Of a DNA stretch of 64,000 bases, positions 10,347 through 18,450 are shown piece by piece (the stretch's first letter is position 1; each line of letters opens with the position of its first letter). The notes under the pieces are model-generated. The model was not told the DNA's origin. It worked only from the letters and a program-made list of their open reading frames with translations, and made no database searches. The translations under genes and the position numbers were made by a program. This stretch comes from Nocardioides pini (GTDB taxonomy: Bacteria; Actinomycetota; Actinomycetes; Propionibacteriales; Nocardioidaceae): assembly GCF_026712185.1 (NCBI RefSeq), contig NZ_JAPPUX010000004.1, positions 663,095 to 727,094 of the forward strand. The letters run 5' to 3'.

Positions 10347-10964
10347 TCAGACGCCCAGGTTGAGGGCGGCCAGGATCTGGTTCAGCAGGGTCCCGAGCTG
10401 GCCCAGGAGCCCGGCGAGCGGGGTGCCGTCGAGGAGCCCGGCCACCGAGCACAGCAGGTTGCCGAGCAGGTTGCCGGCACCCGGCACGGCCGTGATGTCG
10501 AGCACCACCTGGTTCAGCTGGACCCGCAGCCCGAGGATGTTGAGGTCCAGCGGACCGAGCACCAGGTTGAGGATGTCGCAGGCGGCCGCGTTGGCGGCGA
10601 CGCGCCCGTTGACGAGCGGGCTTCCGTTGATCTTCTTGATCGGGATGGTCTGGACGCCCGAGAACTTGGTGTTGGGGCCGGCGTCCTTGATCACGCCCTT
10701 CAGGAAGCCGGTCATGTACAGGACGCCGTCCTGCTCGACGACCTCGATCGGCGTGAACGTGCCCCCGACCTTGTCGCCGGTGGACGTCTTGCCGACGACC
10801 TTGCTGGTGATCTTGCCGAGGTCGGACTTGCCGACGACCGACTTGCCCGATGTCGCGGCCGCCGACGATCCGGCCACGGTGAACGTCGTCAGCCCGACCG
10901 TCATGGCCAAGGCGACAATGGCTCCTGCAACAAGCCGTCGTGCCACGTGCGTGAACTGGTTCAT
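10347..10964 (-). CDS. Secreted protein of an uncharacterised actinobacterial type
   Basis: A 205-residue protein with a signal peptide ending near residue 35 (cleavage by SSAAA). The mature part starts with a Lys/Gly/Val-rich beta region (about 40-110) and ends with a Leu-rich region containing two cysteines (AACDILN, LLCSVAGLLDG) and a repetitive LLGQLGTLLNQ tail. Similar proteins are, as I recall, frequent in streptomycetes and relatives without assigned function. The ATG at 10964 has GGAGGGG 5 nt upstream, which decides the start over longer in-frame alternatives. Function unknown. Confidence 0.7.
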   Translation of the reverse strand: MNQFTHVARRLVAGAIVALAMTVGLTTFTVAGSSAAATSGKSVVGKSDLGKITSKVVGKTSTGDKVGGTFTPIEVVEQDGVLYMTGFLKGVIKDAGPNTKFSGVQTIPIKKINGSPLVNGRVAANAAACDILNLVLGPLDLNILGLRVQLNQVVLDITAVPGAGNLLGNLLCSVAGLLDGTPLAGLLGQLGTLLNQILAALNLGV

Positions 10965-11052
10965 GGTTCCCCTCCGAGTGGTGGATCCCTCCCGCAGGGC
11001 AGCAGGCGCCGCCCCTCCGTCGGACGCTAGGCACGCTGACCACCGACGGTCA

Positions 11053-11066
11053 TACCCCAACGGGTA
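11053..11066. promoter_or_regulatory. Dyad TACCC-CAAC-GGGTA upstream of the secreted-protein gene
   Basis: Perfect 5-bp arms with a 4-nt spacer, about 90 bp upstream of the ATG at 10964. The layout equals the second candidate operator at 16141-16156 (TACCC-N4-GGGTA), and also resembles NarL-family half sites (TACYNMT). Binding protein unknown. Confidence 0.3.
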
Positions 11067-11192
11067 AGACAGGTGTGCCAACTCGCAGTTACCCCCTGCA
11101 TCACCGCCCTGCGGGTGGGGCTGTGCTCATGCCACCGCCGGTCGGGGGTACGGGCCTGTCGTCCCCCTCCCCCCAACCAGATCGGACCCCCG

Positions 11193-11351
11193 ATGTACCA
11201 GGACTTGGGCCTGAGCCTCCTGACGGTGCTCGGCGTGCTCGCCGGCATCGGAGCCCTGCTCTACGTGATGACCGCGCTCGACCCGACCAACGTCCGCGCA
11301 GCACGGCAGCTGCCGGCCCACCGGGCGGCGCGGGGGCGCACGGACACCTGA
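11193..11351 (+). CDS. Small single-span membrane protein
   Basis: A 52-residue protein with one transmembrane helix (about residues 7-27, LSLLTVLGVLAGIGALLYVM) and a basic, Arg-rich C-terminus, so a type II or C-in arrangement is likely. No clear Shine-Dalgarno or -10 box was found at this ATG. It ends 10 bp before the convergent adenosine deaminase gene. Coding character is supported by third-position GC and by the clean helix-plus-charged-tail layout, but remains tentative. Confidence 0.5.
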   Translation: MYQDLGLSLLTVLGVLAGIGALLYVMTALDPTNVRAARQLPAHRAARGRTDT

Positions 11352-11361
11352 GGCGGGCCCC

Positions 11362-12375
11362 TCAGCGCGTGGCGTAGGCCTCGATCTCGGCGGTGATCCG
11401 CTCCTTGACGTCGACGGGGGCGAACGACGCGTCCACGGCTGCCCGCGCCAGGTCGGCCACGCCCCGCTCGTCGAGGTCGAGGAGGCTCGCTGCGACCGCG
11501 TAGTCGTGGTTGAGCGAGGTGGCGAACATCGGCGGGTCGTCGGAGTTGATCGTCACCGCCACGCCCGCCTCGACGAACGTCCGCAGCGGGTGGTCCTCGA
11601 TGCGGTCCACGGCCCGCGTCGCGATGTTGGAGGTCGGGCAGACCTCCAGCACGACGCCGCTGTCCGCCAGGTGCGCCAGGAGCTCGGGGTCCTGCGCGGC
11701 CGAGACGCCGTGCCCGATCCGCTCGGCACCGAGCAGCCGCAGCGACTCCCAGATCGTCTCCGGCCCCGTGGTCTCCCCCGCGTGCGGCACCGACCGCAGC
11801 CCGGCGGCGCGGGCGGTGTCGAAGTGCCGGCCGAACTGCGCACGCGGCACCCCGATCTCCGGACCGCCCAGGCCGAAGCCCACCAGTGCGTCGGTGCGGT
11901 GCTCGAGGGCGTACTCCAGCGTCGCGTCGGCGGCCGGGACGCCCGACTCGCCCGGGATGTCGTAGATCCACTGCAGCACCAGGCCGAAGTCGCGCTCCGC
12001 CGCGACCCGCGCGTCCTCGATCGCCTCGGTGTAGGCCTGGATCGGGATGCCGCGGACCACGGAGGTGTACGGCGTGCAGGTGAGCTCGGCGTAGCGCAGG
12101 TTCTGGCCCTCCGCCATCTCGCGGGCGACCTCGTAGGTCAGCAGCCGGACGTCCTCCGGGGTGCGGACCAGGTCCACCACCGCCAGGTAGACCTCGATGA
12201 AGTGGGCGAAGTCGCGGAACGTGAAGAACTCGCGCAGCGCCTCGAGGTCGGACGGGACGCCGGCCGCCGGGTGGCGCGCCGCGAGCTCGGAGACGATCCG
12301 CGGCGACGCCGACCCGACGTGGTGGACGTGCAGCTCGGCCTTGGGCAGGCCGGCGATGAAGGACTGGAGGCTCAC
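11362..12375 (-). CDS. add: Adenosine deaminase-family enzyme
   Basis: A 337-residue amidohydrolase. Metal and catalytic motifs are H16/H18 (ELHVHHVGS), HAGETTG, RIGHGV with a preceding Glu/Arg context, and NSDDPPMF. The HHVGSASP and NSDDPPMF variants mark the actinobacterial branch, in which some members deaminate aminodeoxyfutalosine (menaquinone route) rather than adenosine; the sequence alone does not decide. Cytosolic purine salvage is the default reading. A CACACT box 7 nt before the GTG fits leaderless initiation. Confidence 0.85.
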   Translation of the reverse strand: MSLQSFIAGLPKAELHVHHVGSASPRIVSELAARHPAAGVPSDLEALREFFTFRDFAHFIEVYLAVVDLVRTPEDVRLLTYEVAREMAEGQNLRYAELTCTPYTSVVRGIPIQAYTEAIEDARVAAERDFGLVLQWIYDIPGESGVPAADATLEYALEHRTDALVGFGLGGPEIGVPRAQFGRHFDTARAAGLRSVPHAGETTGPETIWESLRLLGAERIGHGVSAAQDPELLAHLADSGVVLEVCPTSNIATRAVDRIEDHPLRTFVEAGVAVTINSDDPPMFATSLNHDYAVAASLLDLDERGVADLARAAVDASFAPVDVKERITAEIEAYATR

Positions 12376-12388
12376 GCCCCGCAGTGTG

Positions 12389-13186
12389 TCAGGACGCGTC
12401 CGCCCCGCTGGTGCCGGCGAGCATCTCGGTGGCGATCTGGTCCATCGTCTGGCCCTCGACCTTCTTGCCGTCGACGAGCACCGTCGGGGTGGCGTTCACG
12501 CCGGCCTTGGACGCGGCCTCACCGGCGGCCTCGACCCAGCCCTCGAAGGTCATGTCCTCGATGCCGGGCCGGACCGCGTCCTCGTCAGCCCCGGCCTCGA
12601 CGGCCCACTCGACCAGCTGGTCGCTGTCGGGGAACGGTCCCGACTCCGCCGGCTGGTTGTCGAAGAGCAGGTCGTGGAACTCCTTCGCGACCTCCGGGCC
12701 GGACTCCTCGAGCACGACGGCGAAGGCGTTTGCGGCCTGCGGCGAGTAGTCGCTGATCCGCTCCAGGAACGGGAGCGGGCGGTACTCGACCTTGACCTCA
12801 CCCGCCTCGACAGCGGCGTCGAGCTTGTCGCCAACCGTCTGCTCGAGCTGGCCGCAGAAGGGGCACAGGAAGTCCTCGTAGATGACGATCGACTTGGCTG
12901 CGTCGGCGTCGCCGACGACCATGCCGTAGTCGCCCGAGGCGCCGGCAGGCGCGGTGTCGGGCTTGTCGGAGCCGAGGTTGGTGACGAGGAAGTAGCCGCC
13001 GACGACGAGGACCAGCAGGGCACCGACGAGGCCGAAGCGGGTGAGCTGCTCCTTGCGCTTGGCCTTCTTGCGGCGCTCCTCGGCCTCGACCCGCGCGCGC
13101 TCGGTGCGCGCCCGCCGGGCCTCGCGCTTGGCCGCGGTCGCCGCCTTCTCCTCAGCGGTCCTGTGCGAGCTCTTCTTCTGCGCCAT
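12389..13186 (-). CDS. Membrane-anchored DsbA-like thiol:disulfide oxidoreductase
   Basis: A 265-residue protein. Residues 1-48 are highly charged (Lys/Arg/Glu, probable coiled coil, cytoplasmic), 50-70 form one transmembrane helix, and 85-260 form a DsbA/thioredoxin-like domain outside the membrane. The active site is C108-P-F-C111, and a cis-Pro loop is seen at NATPTVLV. It would introduce or isomerise disulfides in exported proteins. ATG at 13186 is favoured by AGGAAG upstream, although an in-frame ATG exists at 13219. It overlaps the MauE/DoxX gene by 35 nt, so the two form an operon. Confidence 0.88.
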   Translation of the reverse strand: MAQKKSSHRTAEEKAATAAKREARRARTERARVEAEERRKKAKRKEQLTRFGLVGALLVLVVGGYFLVTNLGSDKPDTAPAGASGDYGMVVGDADAAKSIVIYEDFLCPFCGQLEQTVGDKLDAAVEAGEVKVEYRPLPFLERISDYSPQAANAFAVVLEESGPEVAKEFHDLLFDNQPAESGPFPDSDQLVEWAVEAGADEDAVRPGIEDMTFEGWVEAAGEAASKAGVNATPTVLVDGKKVEGQTMDQIATEMLAGTSGADAS

Positions 13187-13688
13187 CGCGGCTTCTTCCT
13201 TCGTGATCGGTCGTGTCATCGGTGGACTGGTCGTGGTCGGAGCGGAACAGCACGTTGTCGAGCGCGAGGCGCGACGACGGGCGCACGACGAGCCACAGGC
13301 TCAGTGCCAGCAGGCCGACGTCGCGCGCGATCTCACCGGGATAGGCGGCCGCCGCGTCGGGGATCTCCCCGCCGCCGCCGAAGCAGCCGCACTCGATCGA
13401 CAGCCCGCGCGCCCAGGCGGTCGAGATGCCGACGATGAAGGCCAGGAAGAGCAGCGCCGACACCAGGGAGGCCCCCCGCACCAGCACGCCCAGGACCAGG
13501 CACAGGCCCACGACGATCTCGACGACGGGCAGGAGGTGCCCGATCGTCGGGACGACCGCCTCCGGCAAGAGGTCGTACGCCCGCACGGCTCGCACGCTGT
13601 CCGCGGGGTGGGGCAGCTTGAGCGCCCCTGCCGCGATCCACACGCCGCCCGTCACCAGGCGGGCGACGAGACCGAACCAGTCCTTCAC
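13152..13688 (-). CDS. MauE/DoxX-like redox-associated membrane protein
   Basis: A 178-residue protein with four predicted helices and the motif ECGCFGGGG after the third, typical of MauE/DoxX proteins that partner thiol oxidoreductases. The C-terminal 40 residues are charged and Asp/Arg-rich. It probably passes electrons between quinones and the adjacent DsbA-like protein, in place of DsbB or VKOR; this partner role is inferred from gene order. TAAGGT lies 7 nt before the GTG start (leaderless). Divergent from orn. Confidence 0.78.
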   Translation of the reverse strand: MKDWFGLVARLVTGGVWIAAGALKLPHPADSVRAVRAYDLLPEAVVPTIGHLLPVVEIVVGLCLVLGVLVRGASLVSALLFLAFIVGISTAWARGLSIECGCFGGGGEIPDAAAAYPGEIARDVGLLALSLWLVVRPSSRLALDNVLFRSDHDQSTDDTTDHEGRSRDGAEEELAQDR

Positions 13689-13760
13689 GCCCCCGACCTT
13701 ATGAGGCGAGGCTGAGTCGAGCCTGAGAGCGTCCGGCAGGGCCAAGTAGGGTGGCCCGTC

Positions 13761-14405
13761 GTGAGCGACAGACTGGTGTGGATCGACTGCGAGATGACCG
13801 GCCTCGACCTGGGAGCCGACGCGCTCGTCGAGGTGGCGGCGCTCGTCACCGACTTCGAGCTCAACGTCCTCGGCGAGGGCATCGACGTGATCATCAAGCC
13901 GTCGCAGGAGGCGCTCGACCAGATGGTGGAGTTCGTGCGGAGCATGCACGAGAAGTCGGGCCTGCTCGACGAGCTCGCCAGCGGTACGACGCTCGCCGAC
14001 GCCGAGCAGCAGGTGCTCGCCTACATCAGGGAGCACTGCCCCGACGGGAGCCGTCCGCCGCTCGCCGGCAACACCGTCGCCACCGACCGCTCGTTCCTCG
14101 CGCGCGACATGCAGGAGCTCGAGTCCTTCCTGCACTACCGGATCGTCGACGTCTCCTCGATCAAGGAGCTCTCGCGCCGGTGGTACCCCCGCGCCTACTT
14201 CGCGGCGCCCACGAAGCGGGGCAACCACCGGGCGCTCGCCGACATCCAGGAGAGCATCGAGGAGCTGCGCTACTACCGCGAGGCCGTCTTCGTCCCGCAG
14301 CCCGGCCCCGACAGCGTCCGCGCCAAGGAGATCGCCGCGCGCCACGGCGGCCAGCTGACCGGCCTCGGCCCGGACACGGACGCCGATTCCGGCTCCACGG
14401 ACTGA
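13761..14405 (+). CDS. orn: Oligoribonuclease
   Basis: A 214-residue DEDDh 3'-5' exonuclease that degrades 2-5-nt RNAs and pGpG. ExoI motif WIDCEMTGLD carries D9 and E11, a middle Asp lies in NTVATDRSFL, and the NHRALADI motif carries the catalytic His and last Asp. Length matches the family (about 180-210) with a short acidic tail. TAGGGT is 8 nt before the GTG start. It faces the FUSC gene across tRNA-His and a strong terminator. Confidence 0.95.
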   Translation: MSDRLVWIDCEMTGLDLGADALVEVAALVTDFELNVLGEGIDVIIKPSQEALDQMVEFVRSMHEKSGLLDELASGTTLADAEQQVLAYIREHCPDGSRPPLAGNTVATDRSFLARDMQELESFLHYRIVDVSSIKELSRRWYPRAYFAAPTKRGNHRALADIQESIEELRYYREAVFVPQPGPDSVRAKEIAARHGGQLTGLGPDTDADSGSTD

Positions 14406-14451
14406 GTGCCCTACACTTCTCGTCGTCCACAGCGGCAACGCTGCGGGACAT

Positions 14452-14528
14452 GGTGGGTATAGCTCAGCTGGTAGAGCGCCGCCTTGTGGTGGCGGATGTC
14501 GCGGGTTCAAGTCCCGTTACTCACCCCA
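14452..14528 (+). tRNA. tRNA-His (GTG), with encoded CCA
   Basis: The acceptor GTGGGTA pairs with TACTCAC. The extra G-1 (14452) faces discriminator C73, the tRNA-His signature. Anticodon loop TTGTGGT gives GTG. Bases 14526-14528 are CCA, so the tail is genomically encoded, unlike the other three tRNAs here. Confidence 0.93.
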
Positions 14529-14534
14529 ACCGAT

Positions 14535-14562
14535 GGAGCCCCCGGCAGCAGCCGGGGGCTCC
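14535..14562. terminator. Bidirectional terminator between tRNA-His and the FUSC gene
   Basis: GGAGCCCCCGGC pairs perfectly with GCCGGGGGCTCC (12 bp) around an AGCA tetraloop, placed between a plus-strand tRNA and a convergent minus-strand gene. Confidence 0.8.
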
Positions 14563-14585
14563 GTCGCGTTCACGGCGCAGCAGCG

Positions 14586-15707
14586 TCAGGCGTCGGCGAC
14601 GCGGCCCATCGGAAGCCGGATCGGCACGCGCGAGCGCCCGATCGGGTTGGCTGCGGCGACCCGGTCCATGGCGTCGATGATGTTGCGCAGGTTGATGATC
14701 AGCGCGCCGTAGATCGGCCACTCCGGGGAGCGCTCGGTGGACCGGAGCTCCTCGGTGAAGACCTCCAGCCGGCGGCGTACGTCGAGCAGGGCCTCGGGGT
14801 CGGCGGCGCTGGTCGCCCGCCCCGTGTCGCCGAGCATCGAGATCCACGGCTCGGCGAACGCCTCGCCCCACGCCTCGCGGTGCGCCTGCTGCCCACCGAG
14901 GGTGCGCGCGAGGCTGCGGGTCTCGGCGATGGCCTGCTCCATGCGGCGGAGCAGCTCGTGCCACTCGCGGGGGTTCTTCATCACCTTCGCCGAGCGTCGG
15001 GGGTTCATCCGAGCGCTCTCCTCGGCCTGCCGCACGAGGGACCAGGCCTGGTCGAGGTCGCCGTCGAGGTCGCGGCTGCGGTCGATCCACCCGTCGACGT
15101 CCTCGTCCTGACACCCCTCACCGAGCCCTCCGGCCATGTCCGTGAGGAGCTCACCGATGCCGTCGTCGACGCGGTCGAGGGCCTTCGCCGCGGTGTGCCG
15201 ACGCAGGGGCGGCCACACGATGACGTTGACCAGCAGGCCGACCGCGACGCCGATCGCGGTGTCGAGCAGCCGGGCGATGAGCATGACGTCGTCGTCGAAG
15301 CCCGTGGTCAGCACCACCAGACCGGTGGTCGCGATGGTCGTCGCCTCCGCACCCAGCCAGGGCACGGTGCCCAGCACCAGCGCCACCACCAGGAGCAGGG
15401 CGATCGCCCCCGTGCTCAGGCCGAGGGCCTCCCCCACCACGGTGGCGAGCAGCACGGCGACGACGGTCGCGGCGACCTGCTGCATGCCCTTGGAGAAGGT
15501 GCGGTAGACGGTCGCGTGCACCACGAGCAGCGCTGCCCACGGCGCCAGGAAGGGCTGCGGCAGGTCGAGGACGCTCGCTGCGAGCACCCACGCCGCCACG
15601 GCCGCCAGCACCGTCTTGGCCAGCTGCAGGACGTCGTTCCACCAGATCGGGTCACCGAGCCGGTCGTCGACGCGCTGCCTCCACCTCTCCCACGGGCTCT
15701 CCCTCAC
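14586..15707 (-). CDS. FUSC/ArAE-family aromatic-acid exporter-like membrane protein
   Basis: A 373-residue protein. Residues about 25-170 hold six closely spaced hydrophobic helices (for example VLQLAKTVLAAVAAWVLA and a Pro-rich LDLPQPFLAPWAALLVVH), the FUSC_2 pattern. The C-terminal 190 residues are soluble, helical and charged (likely coiled coil). Members export aromatic acids or other weak acids; substrate here unknown. GTG at 15707 is chosen because GAGGAG lies 6 nt upstream; an ATG at 15761 would add 18 residues without a ribosome site. Confidence 0.75.
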   Translation of the reverse strand: MRESPWERWRQRVDDRLGDPIWWNDVLQLAKTVLAAVAAWVLAASVLDLPQPFLAPWAALLVVHATVYRTFSKGMQQVAATVVAVLLATVVGEALGLSTGAIALLLVVALVLGTVPWLGAEATTIATTGLVVLTTGFDDDVMLIARLLDTAIGVAVGLLVNVIVWPPLRRHTAAKALDRVDDGIGELLTDMAGGLGEGCQDEDVDGWIDRSRDLDGDLDQAWSLVRQAEESARMNPRRSAKVMKNPREWHELLRRMEQAIAETRSLARTLGGQQAHREAWGEAFAEPWISMLGDTGRATSAADPEALLDVRRRLEVFTEELRSTERSPEWPIYGALIINLRNIIDAMDRVAAANPIGRSRVPIRLPMGRVADA

Positions 15708-15791
15708 GACGTGCTCCTCTCCCTCACCGACCGACACTACGGACGCGCGGGGGAGGTGCAAGTCGGGACGACCCCTCCGGGCGGGACGACC

Positions 15792-16058
15792 TCACGCGAG
15801 GGAGAGGAAGAGCTTCTCCATCTTCTTCACGTCGATGCTGTCGATGTCGCCGTCGCCCGCGACGAGGCACTGCTGGAGCCCGGACGCCACGATCGCGAAG
15901 CCGGCGCGGTCCAGCGCCTTGGACACCGCGGCCAGCTGGGTGACGACGTCCTCGCAGTCGCGGCCCTCCTCCAGCAGGCGGAGCACACCGGCGAGCTGAC
16001 CCTGCGCGCGCTTGATGCGGTTGACGACGGGCGTCATCTGGTCGGGATCGAGCTGCAT
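15792..16058 (-). CDS. cstR: CsoR/RcnR-superfamily repressor, CstR-like persulfide sensor
   Basis: An 88-residue all-helical DUF156 repressor. It has C35 (GRDCEDV) and C64 (LQQCLV), but lacks the His four residues before the second Cys that completes the Cu(I) site of CsoR (position 60 is Gly). Two Cys without that His is the pattern of CstR, which forms di- to tetrasulfide bridges with persulfides and then releases DNA. The divergent rhodanese-containing gene and sulfite-exporter-like gene support this. GAGGAGG precedes the ATG. It is likely autoregulated through the dyads at 16109-16156. Confidence 0.82.
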   Translation of the reverse strand: MQLDPDQMTPVVNRIKRAQGQLAGVLRLLEEGRDCEDVVTQLAAVSKALDRAGFAIVASGLQQCLVAGDGDIDSIDVKKMEKLFLSLA

Positions 16059-16108
16059 CCAGTCCTCCTCGGGGCCGGTCCGGGGCGGCGGGCACCGCGA
16101 TCACCAGC

Positions 16109-16156
16109 ATACCCCCCGGGGTGTTTTGCGTTCTCCCCGGATACCCCCTAGGGTAT
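16109..16156. promoter_or_regulatory. Two candidate CstR operators in the divergent promoter
   Basis: Site 1 (16109-16124) is an imperfect dyad, ATACCCCC/CGGGGTGT. Site 2 (16141-16156) is ATACCC-CCTA-GGGTAT with perfect arms and includes TAGGGT, a plausible -10 for the plus-strand operon. A/T-flanked C-run/G-run dyads are the known operator style of CsoR-family proteins. The two sites are 32 bp apart, centre to centre. Confidence 0.65.
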
Positions 16157-16193
16157 TCACAGACGCCAGCACAGCGAGCACGAGAGGATCGCC

Positions 16194-17585
16194 ATGACCC
16201 ACCCGACGACCGACCTGACGGTCCTCGTGATCGACACCCCGACGCTCGGCGACCGCAGCTACCTCGTGCACGACGGCGAGGTCGCGTTCGTGGTCGACCC
16301 CCAGCGCGACATCGACCGCGTCCTGGCCCTCCTCGACGAGCACGGCGTGCGACTCACGCACGTCTTCGAGACCCACATCCACAACGACTACGTCACCGGC
16401 GGCCTCGCCCTCGCCGAGCGCACCGGTGCCCAGTACCTCGTCAACGGCGAGGACGACGTCTCCTTCTCCCGCACCCCCGTAGCGAACGGAGACGTCGTCG
16501 AGGTGGGTGGACGTATGCGCGTCACTGCGCTGGCGACCCCCGGCCACACGTTCACCCACCTCTCCTACGTGATCACCGACGCCGCGGCCGACGGCGACCA
16601 GCAGGTCGGCGTCTTCTCGGGCGGATCACTGCTCTACGGGGCGACCGGTCGCCCGGACCTGCTCGGGCCCGAGCACACCCACGACCTCGTGCACCACCAG
16701 CACGCGTCGGCACACCGGCTCGCCGACCTCCTCCCCGACGAGGCGGAGGTCTATCCCACCCACGGCTTCGGCTCCTTCTGCTCCGCGACCCAGTCCGACG
16801 CGTCGTCGTCGACGATCGGCCGCGAGAAGCAGTCCAACCCCGTCCTCACCCAGGACGAGCAGACCTACGTCGAGGAGCTGCTGGCCGGGCTCGGCCCCTG
16901 GCCGGCCTACTACGCCCACATGGCCCCGGCCAACGCCGCCGGCCCCTCCGAGCCCGACCTGTCACCTCCCGCCGTCGCCGACGCGACCGAGCTGCGGCGC
17001 CGCATCGAGGCCGGCGAGTGGGTCGTCGACCTGCGCAACCGCACGGCCTTCGCCGCCGGGCACGCCCCGGGGACGCTCAACTTCGGACTCGACGGCGGCT
17101 TCGCCACCTACCTGGGCTGGCTCATCTCCTGGGGCACCCCGCTGACGCTGCTCGGCGAGACCGCCGATGACGTCGCCGAAGCCCAGCGCGAGCTGGTCCG
17201 CATCGGCATCGACCGCCCCGCAGCACACGCCACCGGCGGGCCCGAGGACTGGAGCGACCGCCCGCTCAGCTCCTTCGCCACCGCGACCTTCGCCGACCTC
17301 GCCCAGGTGCGGCACCACCGCGAGGTCGTCGTCCTCGACGTACGACGCGCCGACGAGCACGACGCCGCTCGCATCGCCGGTGCCGTCAACATCCCGCTCC
17401 ACGAGCTGTGGGACCGCCTGGCCGAGGTGCCGGCCGGCGAGGTCTGGGTGCACTGCGCCGGTGGCTACCGCGCGTCCGTCGCCGCCTCCGTGCTCGACGC
17501 GGCCGGTCGCTCCCTCGTCGCCATCGACGACTCCTTCGACAACGCCGAGCCGGTGGGTCTCCACCTCGTGGGGCCGGCGGCGTGA
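16194..17585 (+). CDS. MBL-fold protein with two rhodanese domains, persulfide dioxygenase-like
   Basis: A 463-residue protein. The MBL domain (about 1-250) has H61-I-H63-N-D65-Y66 and TPGH118, but Tyr replaces the last His of HxHxDH. G144 replaces the Asp of the usual FTGD ligand motif, so iron or zinc binding is probably altered. Rhodanese domain 1 (about 265-365) has no active-site Cys. Rhodanese domain 2 (about 380-463) has C421 in WVHCAGGYR, a sulfane-sulfur acceptor. By comparison with staphylococcal CstA/CstB it should handle hydropersulfides. Start after GAGGAT; the 3' end overlaps the TauE gene by 4 nt. Confidence 0.82.
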   Translation: MTHPTTDLTVLVIDTPTLGDRSYLVHDGEVAFVVDPQRDIDRVLALLDEHGVRLTHVFETHIHNDYVTGGLALAERTGAQYLVNGEDDVSFSRTPVANGDVVEVGGRMRVTALATPGHTFTHLSYVITDAAADGDQQVGVFSGGSLLYGATGRPDLLGPEHTHDLVHHQHASAHRLADLLPDEAEVYPTHGFGSFCSATQSDASSSTIGREKQSNPVLTQDEQTYVEELLAGLGPWPAYYAHMAPANAAGPSEPDLSPPAVADATELRRRIEAGEWVVDLRNRTAFAAGHAPGTLNFGLDGGFATYLGWLISWGTPLTLLGETADDVAEAQRELVRIGIDRPAAHATGGPEDWSDRPLSSFATATFADLAQVRHHREVVVLDVRRADEHDAARIAGAVNIPLHELWDRLAEVPAGEVWVHCAGGYRASVAASVLDAAGRSLVAIDDSFDNAEPVGLHLVGPAA

Positions 17586-18412
17586 TCGAGATCGTCCTCG
17601 CCGTCGTGGCCGGCGCGCTCATCGGGCTCAGCCTCGGGGCGCTCGGTGGCGGTGGCTCGATCCTGGCCGTCCCGGTGCTGCTCGCCCTCGGCCAGTCAGC
17701 CACCCAGGCCACGACCGGCTCGCTGGTCGTCGTCGGGGTCACCTCGCTCGCCGGGGCCGTCACCGCGCGGCGTGCGGGCACCGTGCTGCTGGCGCGAGGG
17801 GCCGCCTTCGGCGCCGTCGCCATCGGCGGTGCCGTCGCCGGTGCGCACCTGTCCGCGACGGTGCCCGAACCGGTCCTGCTGGCCGCCTTCTCCGCCCTGA
17901 TGCTCCTCGTCGCCGGCCTGATGGCGGCGCGGCAGCTGCGGAGCCGACGCGCGGCCGGTCCCTTGGACCCGGCCGTCGAGCGTCCCGGGCTCGACGACCC
18001 GATCATCACCTTCAGCCCCACCTTCATGTGCCAGTGCCCGCGCGCGCTCAAGGTCGTGGTGACCGCGACCGTCGTGGGCCTGCTGACCGGCTTCCTCGGC
18101 GTCGGTGGCGGCTTCCTCGTCGTGCCCGCGTTGGTCCTCGCTCTGGCCCTGCCGATGCGCTACGCCGCCGGCACCTCGCTGGTCGTCATCACCATCACCA
18201 GCGCGGCCGCTCTCGCCACCCGGGCCGGAGCGGGCATCGCCCCGGACTGGGGCCTCGTCGTCGCCCTCACGCTGACCTCCATCGTCGGCTCCGTCGTCGG
18301 CGCGCGGGTCGCGGCGCGGGCCGACACCGCGCGCCTGTCCGCCGCGTTCACCGGGCTGGTCCTCGCCGTGGCGGCGTACGTCGCGGTGCAGGCGTTGCCC
18401 GCCCTCGTCTGA
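17582..18412 (+). CDS. TauE/SafE-family sulfite/organosulfonate exporter
   Basis: A 276-residue membrane protein with eight predicted helices in two repeats, each opening with a Gly-rich block (GALGGGGSILAVPVLL near 20; GFLGVGGGFLVVPALVL near 165). A cytosolic loop near residue 145 contains a CQC pair. TauE/SafE proteins move sulfite or related anions; coupling by a GTGA overlap to the rhodanese protein suggests removal of sulfite or thiosulfate made by that protein. Probably controlled by the CstR-like repressor. Confidence 0.85.
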   Translation: MIEIVLAVVAGALIGLSLGALGGGGSILAVPVLLALGQSATQATTGSLVVVGVTSLAGAVTARRAGTVLLARGAAFGAVAIGGAVAGAHLSATVPEPVLLAAFSALMLLVAGLMAARQLRSRRAAGPLDPAVERPGLDDPIITFSPTFMCQCPRALKVVVTATVVGLLTGFLGVGGGFLVVPALVLALALPMRYAAGTSLVVITITSAAALATRAGAGIAPDWGLVVALTLTSIVGSVVGARVAARADTARLSAAFTGLVLAVAAYVAVQALPALV

Positions 18413-18450
18413 TTCCCTCCCACCACCCACTGCAACAGAAGGAGCCCTCC

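Noticed and set aside
15792..16058. Copper-sensing CsoR
   Set aside because: The His needed for the Cu(I) site is absent and the divergent genes concern sulfur rather than copper export.
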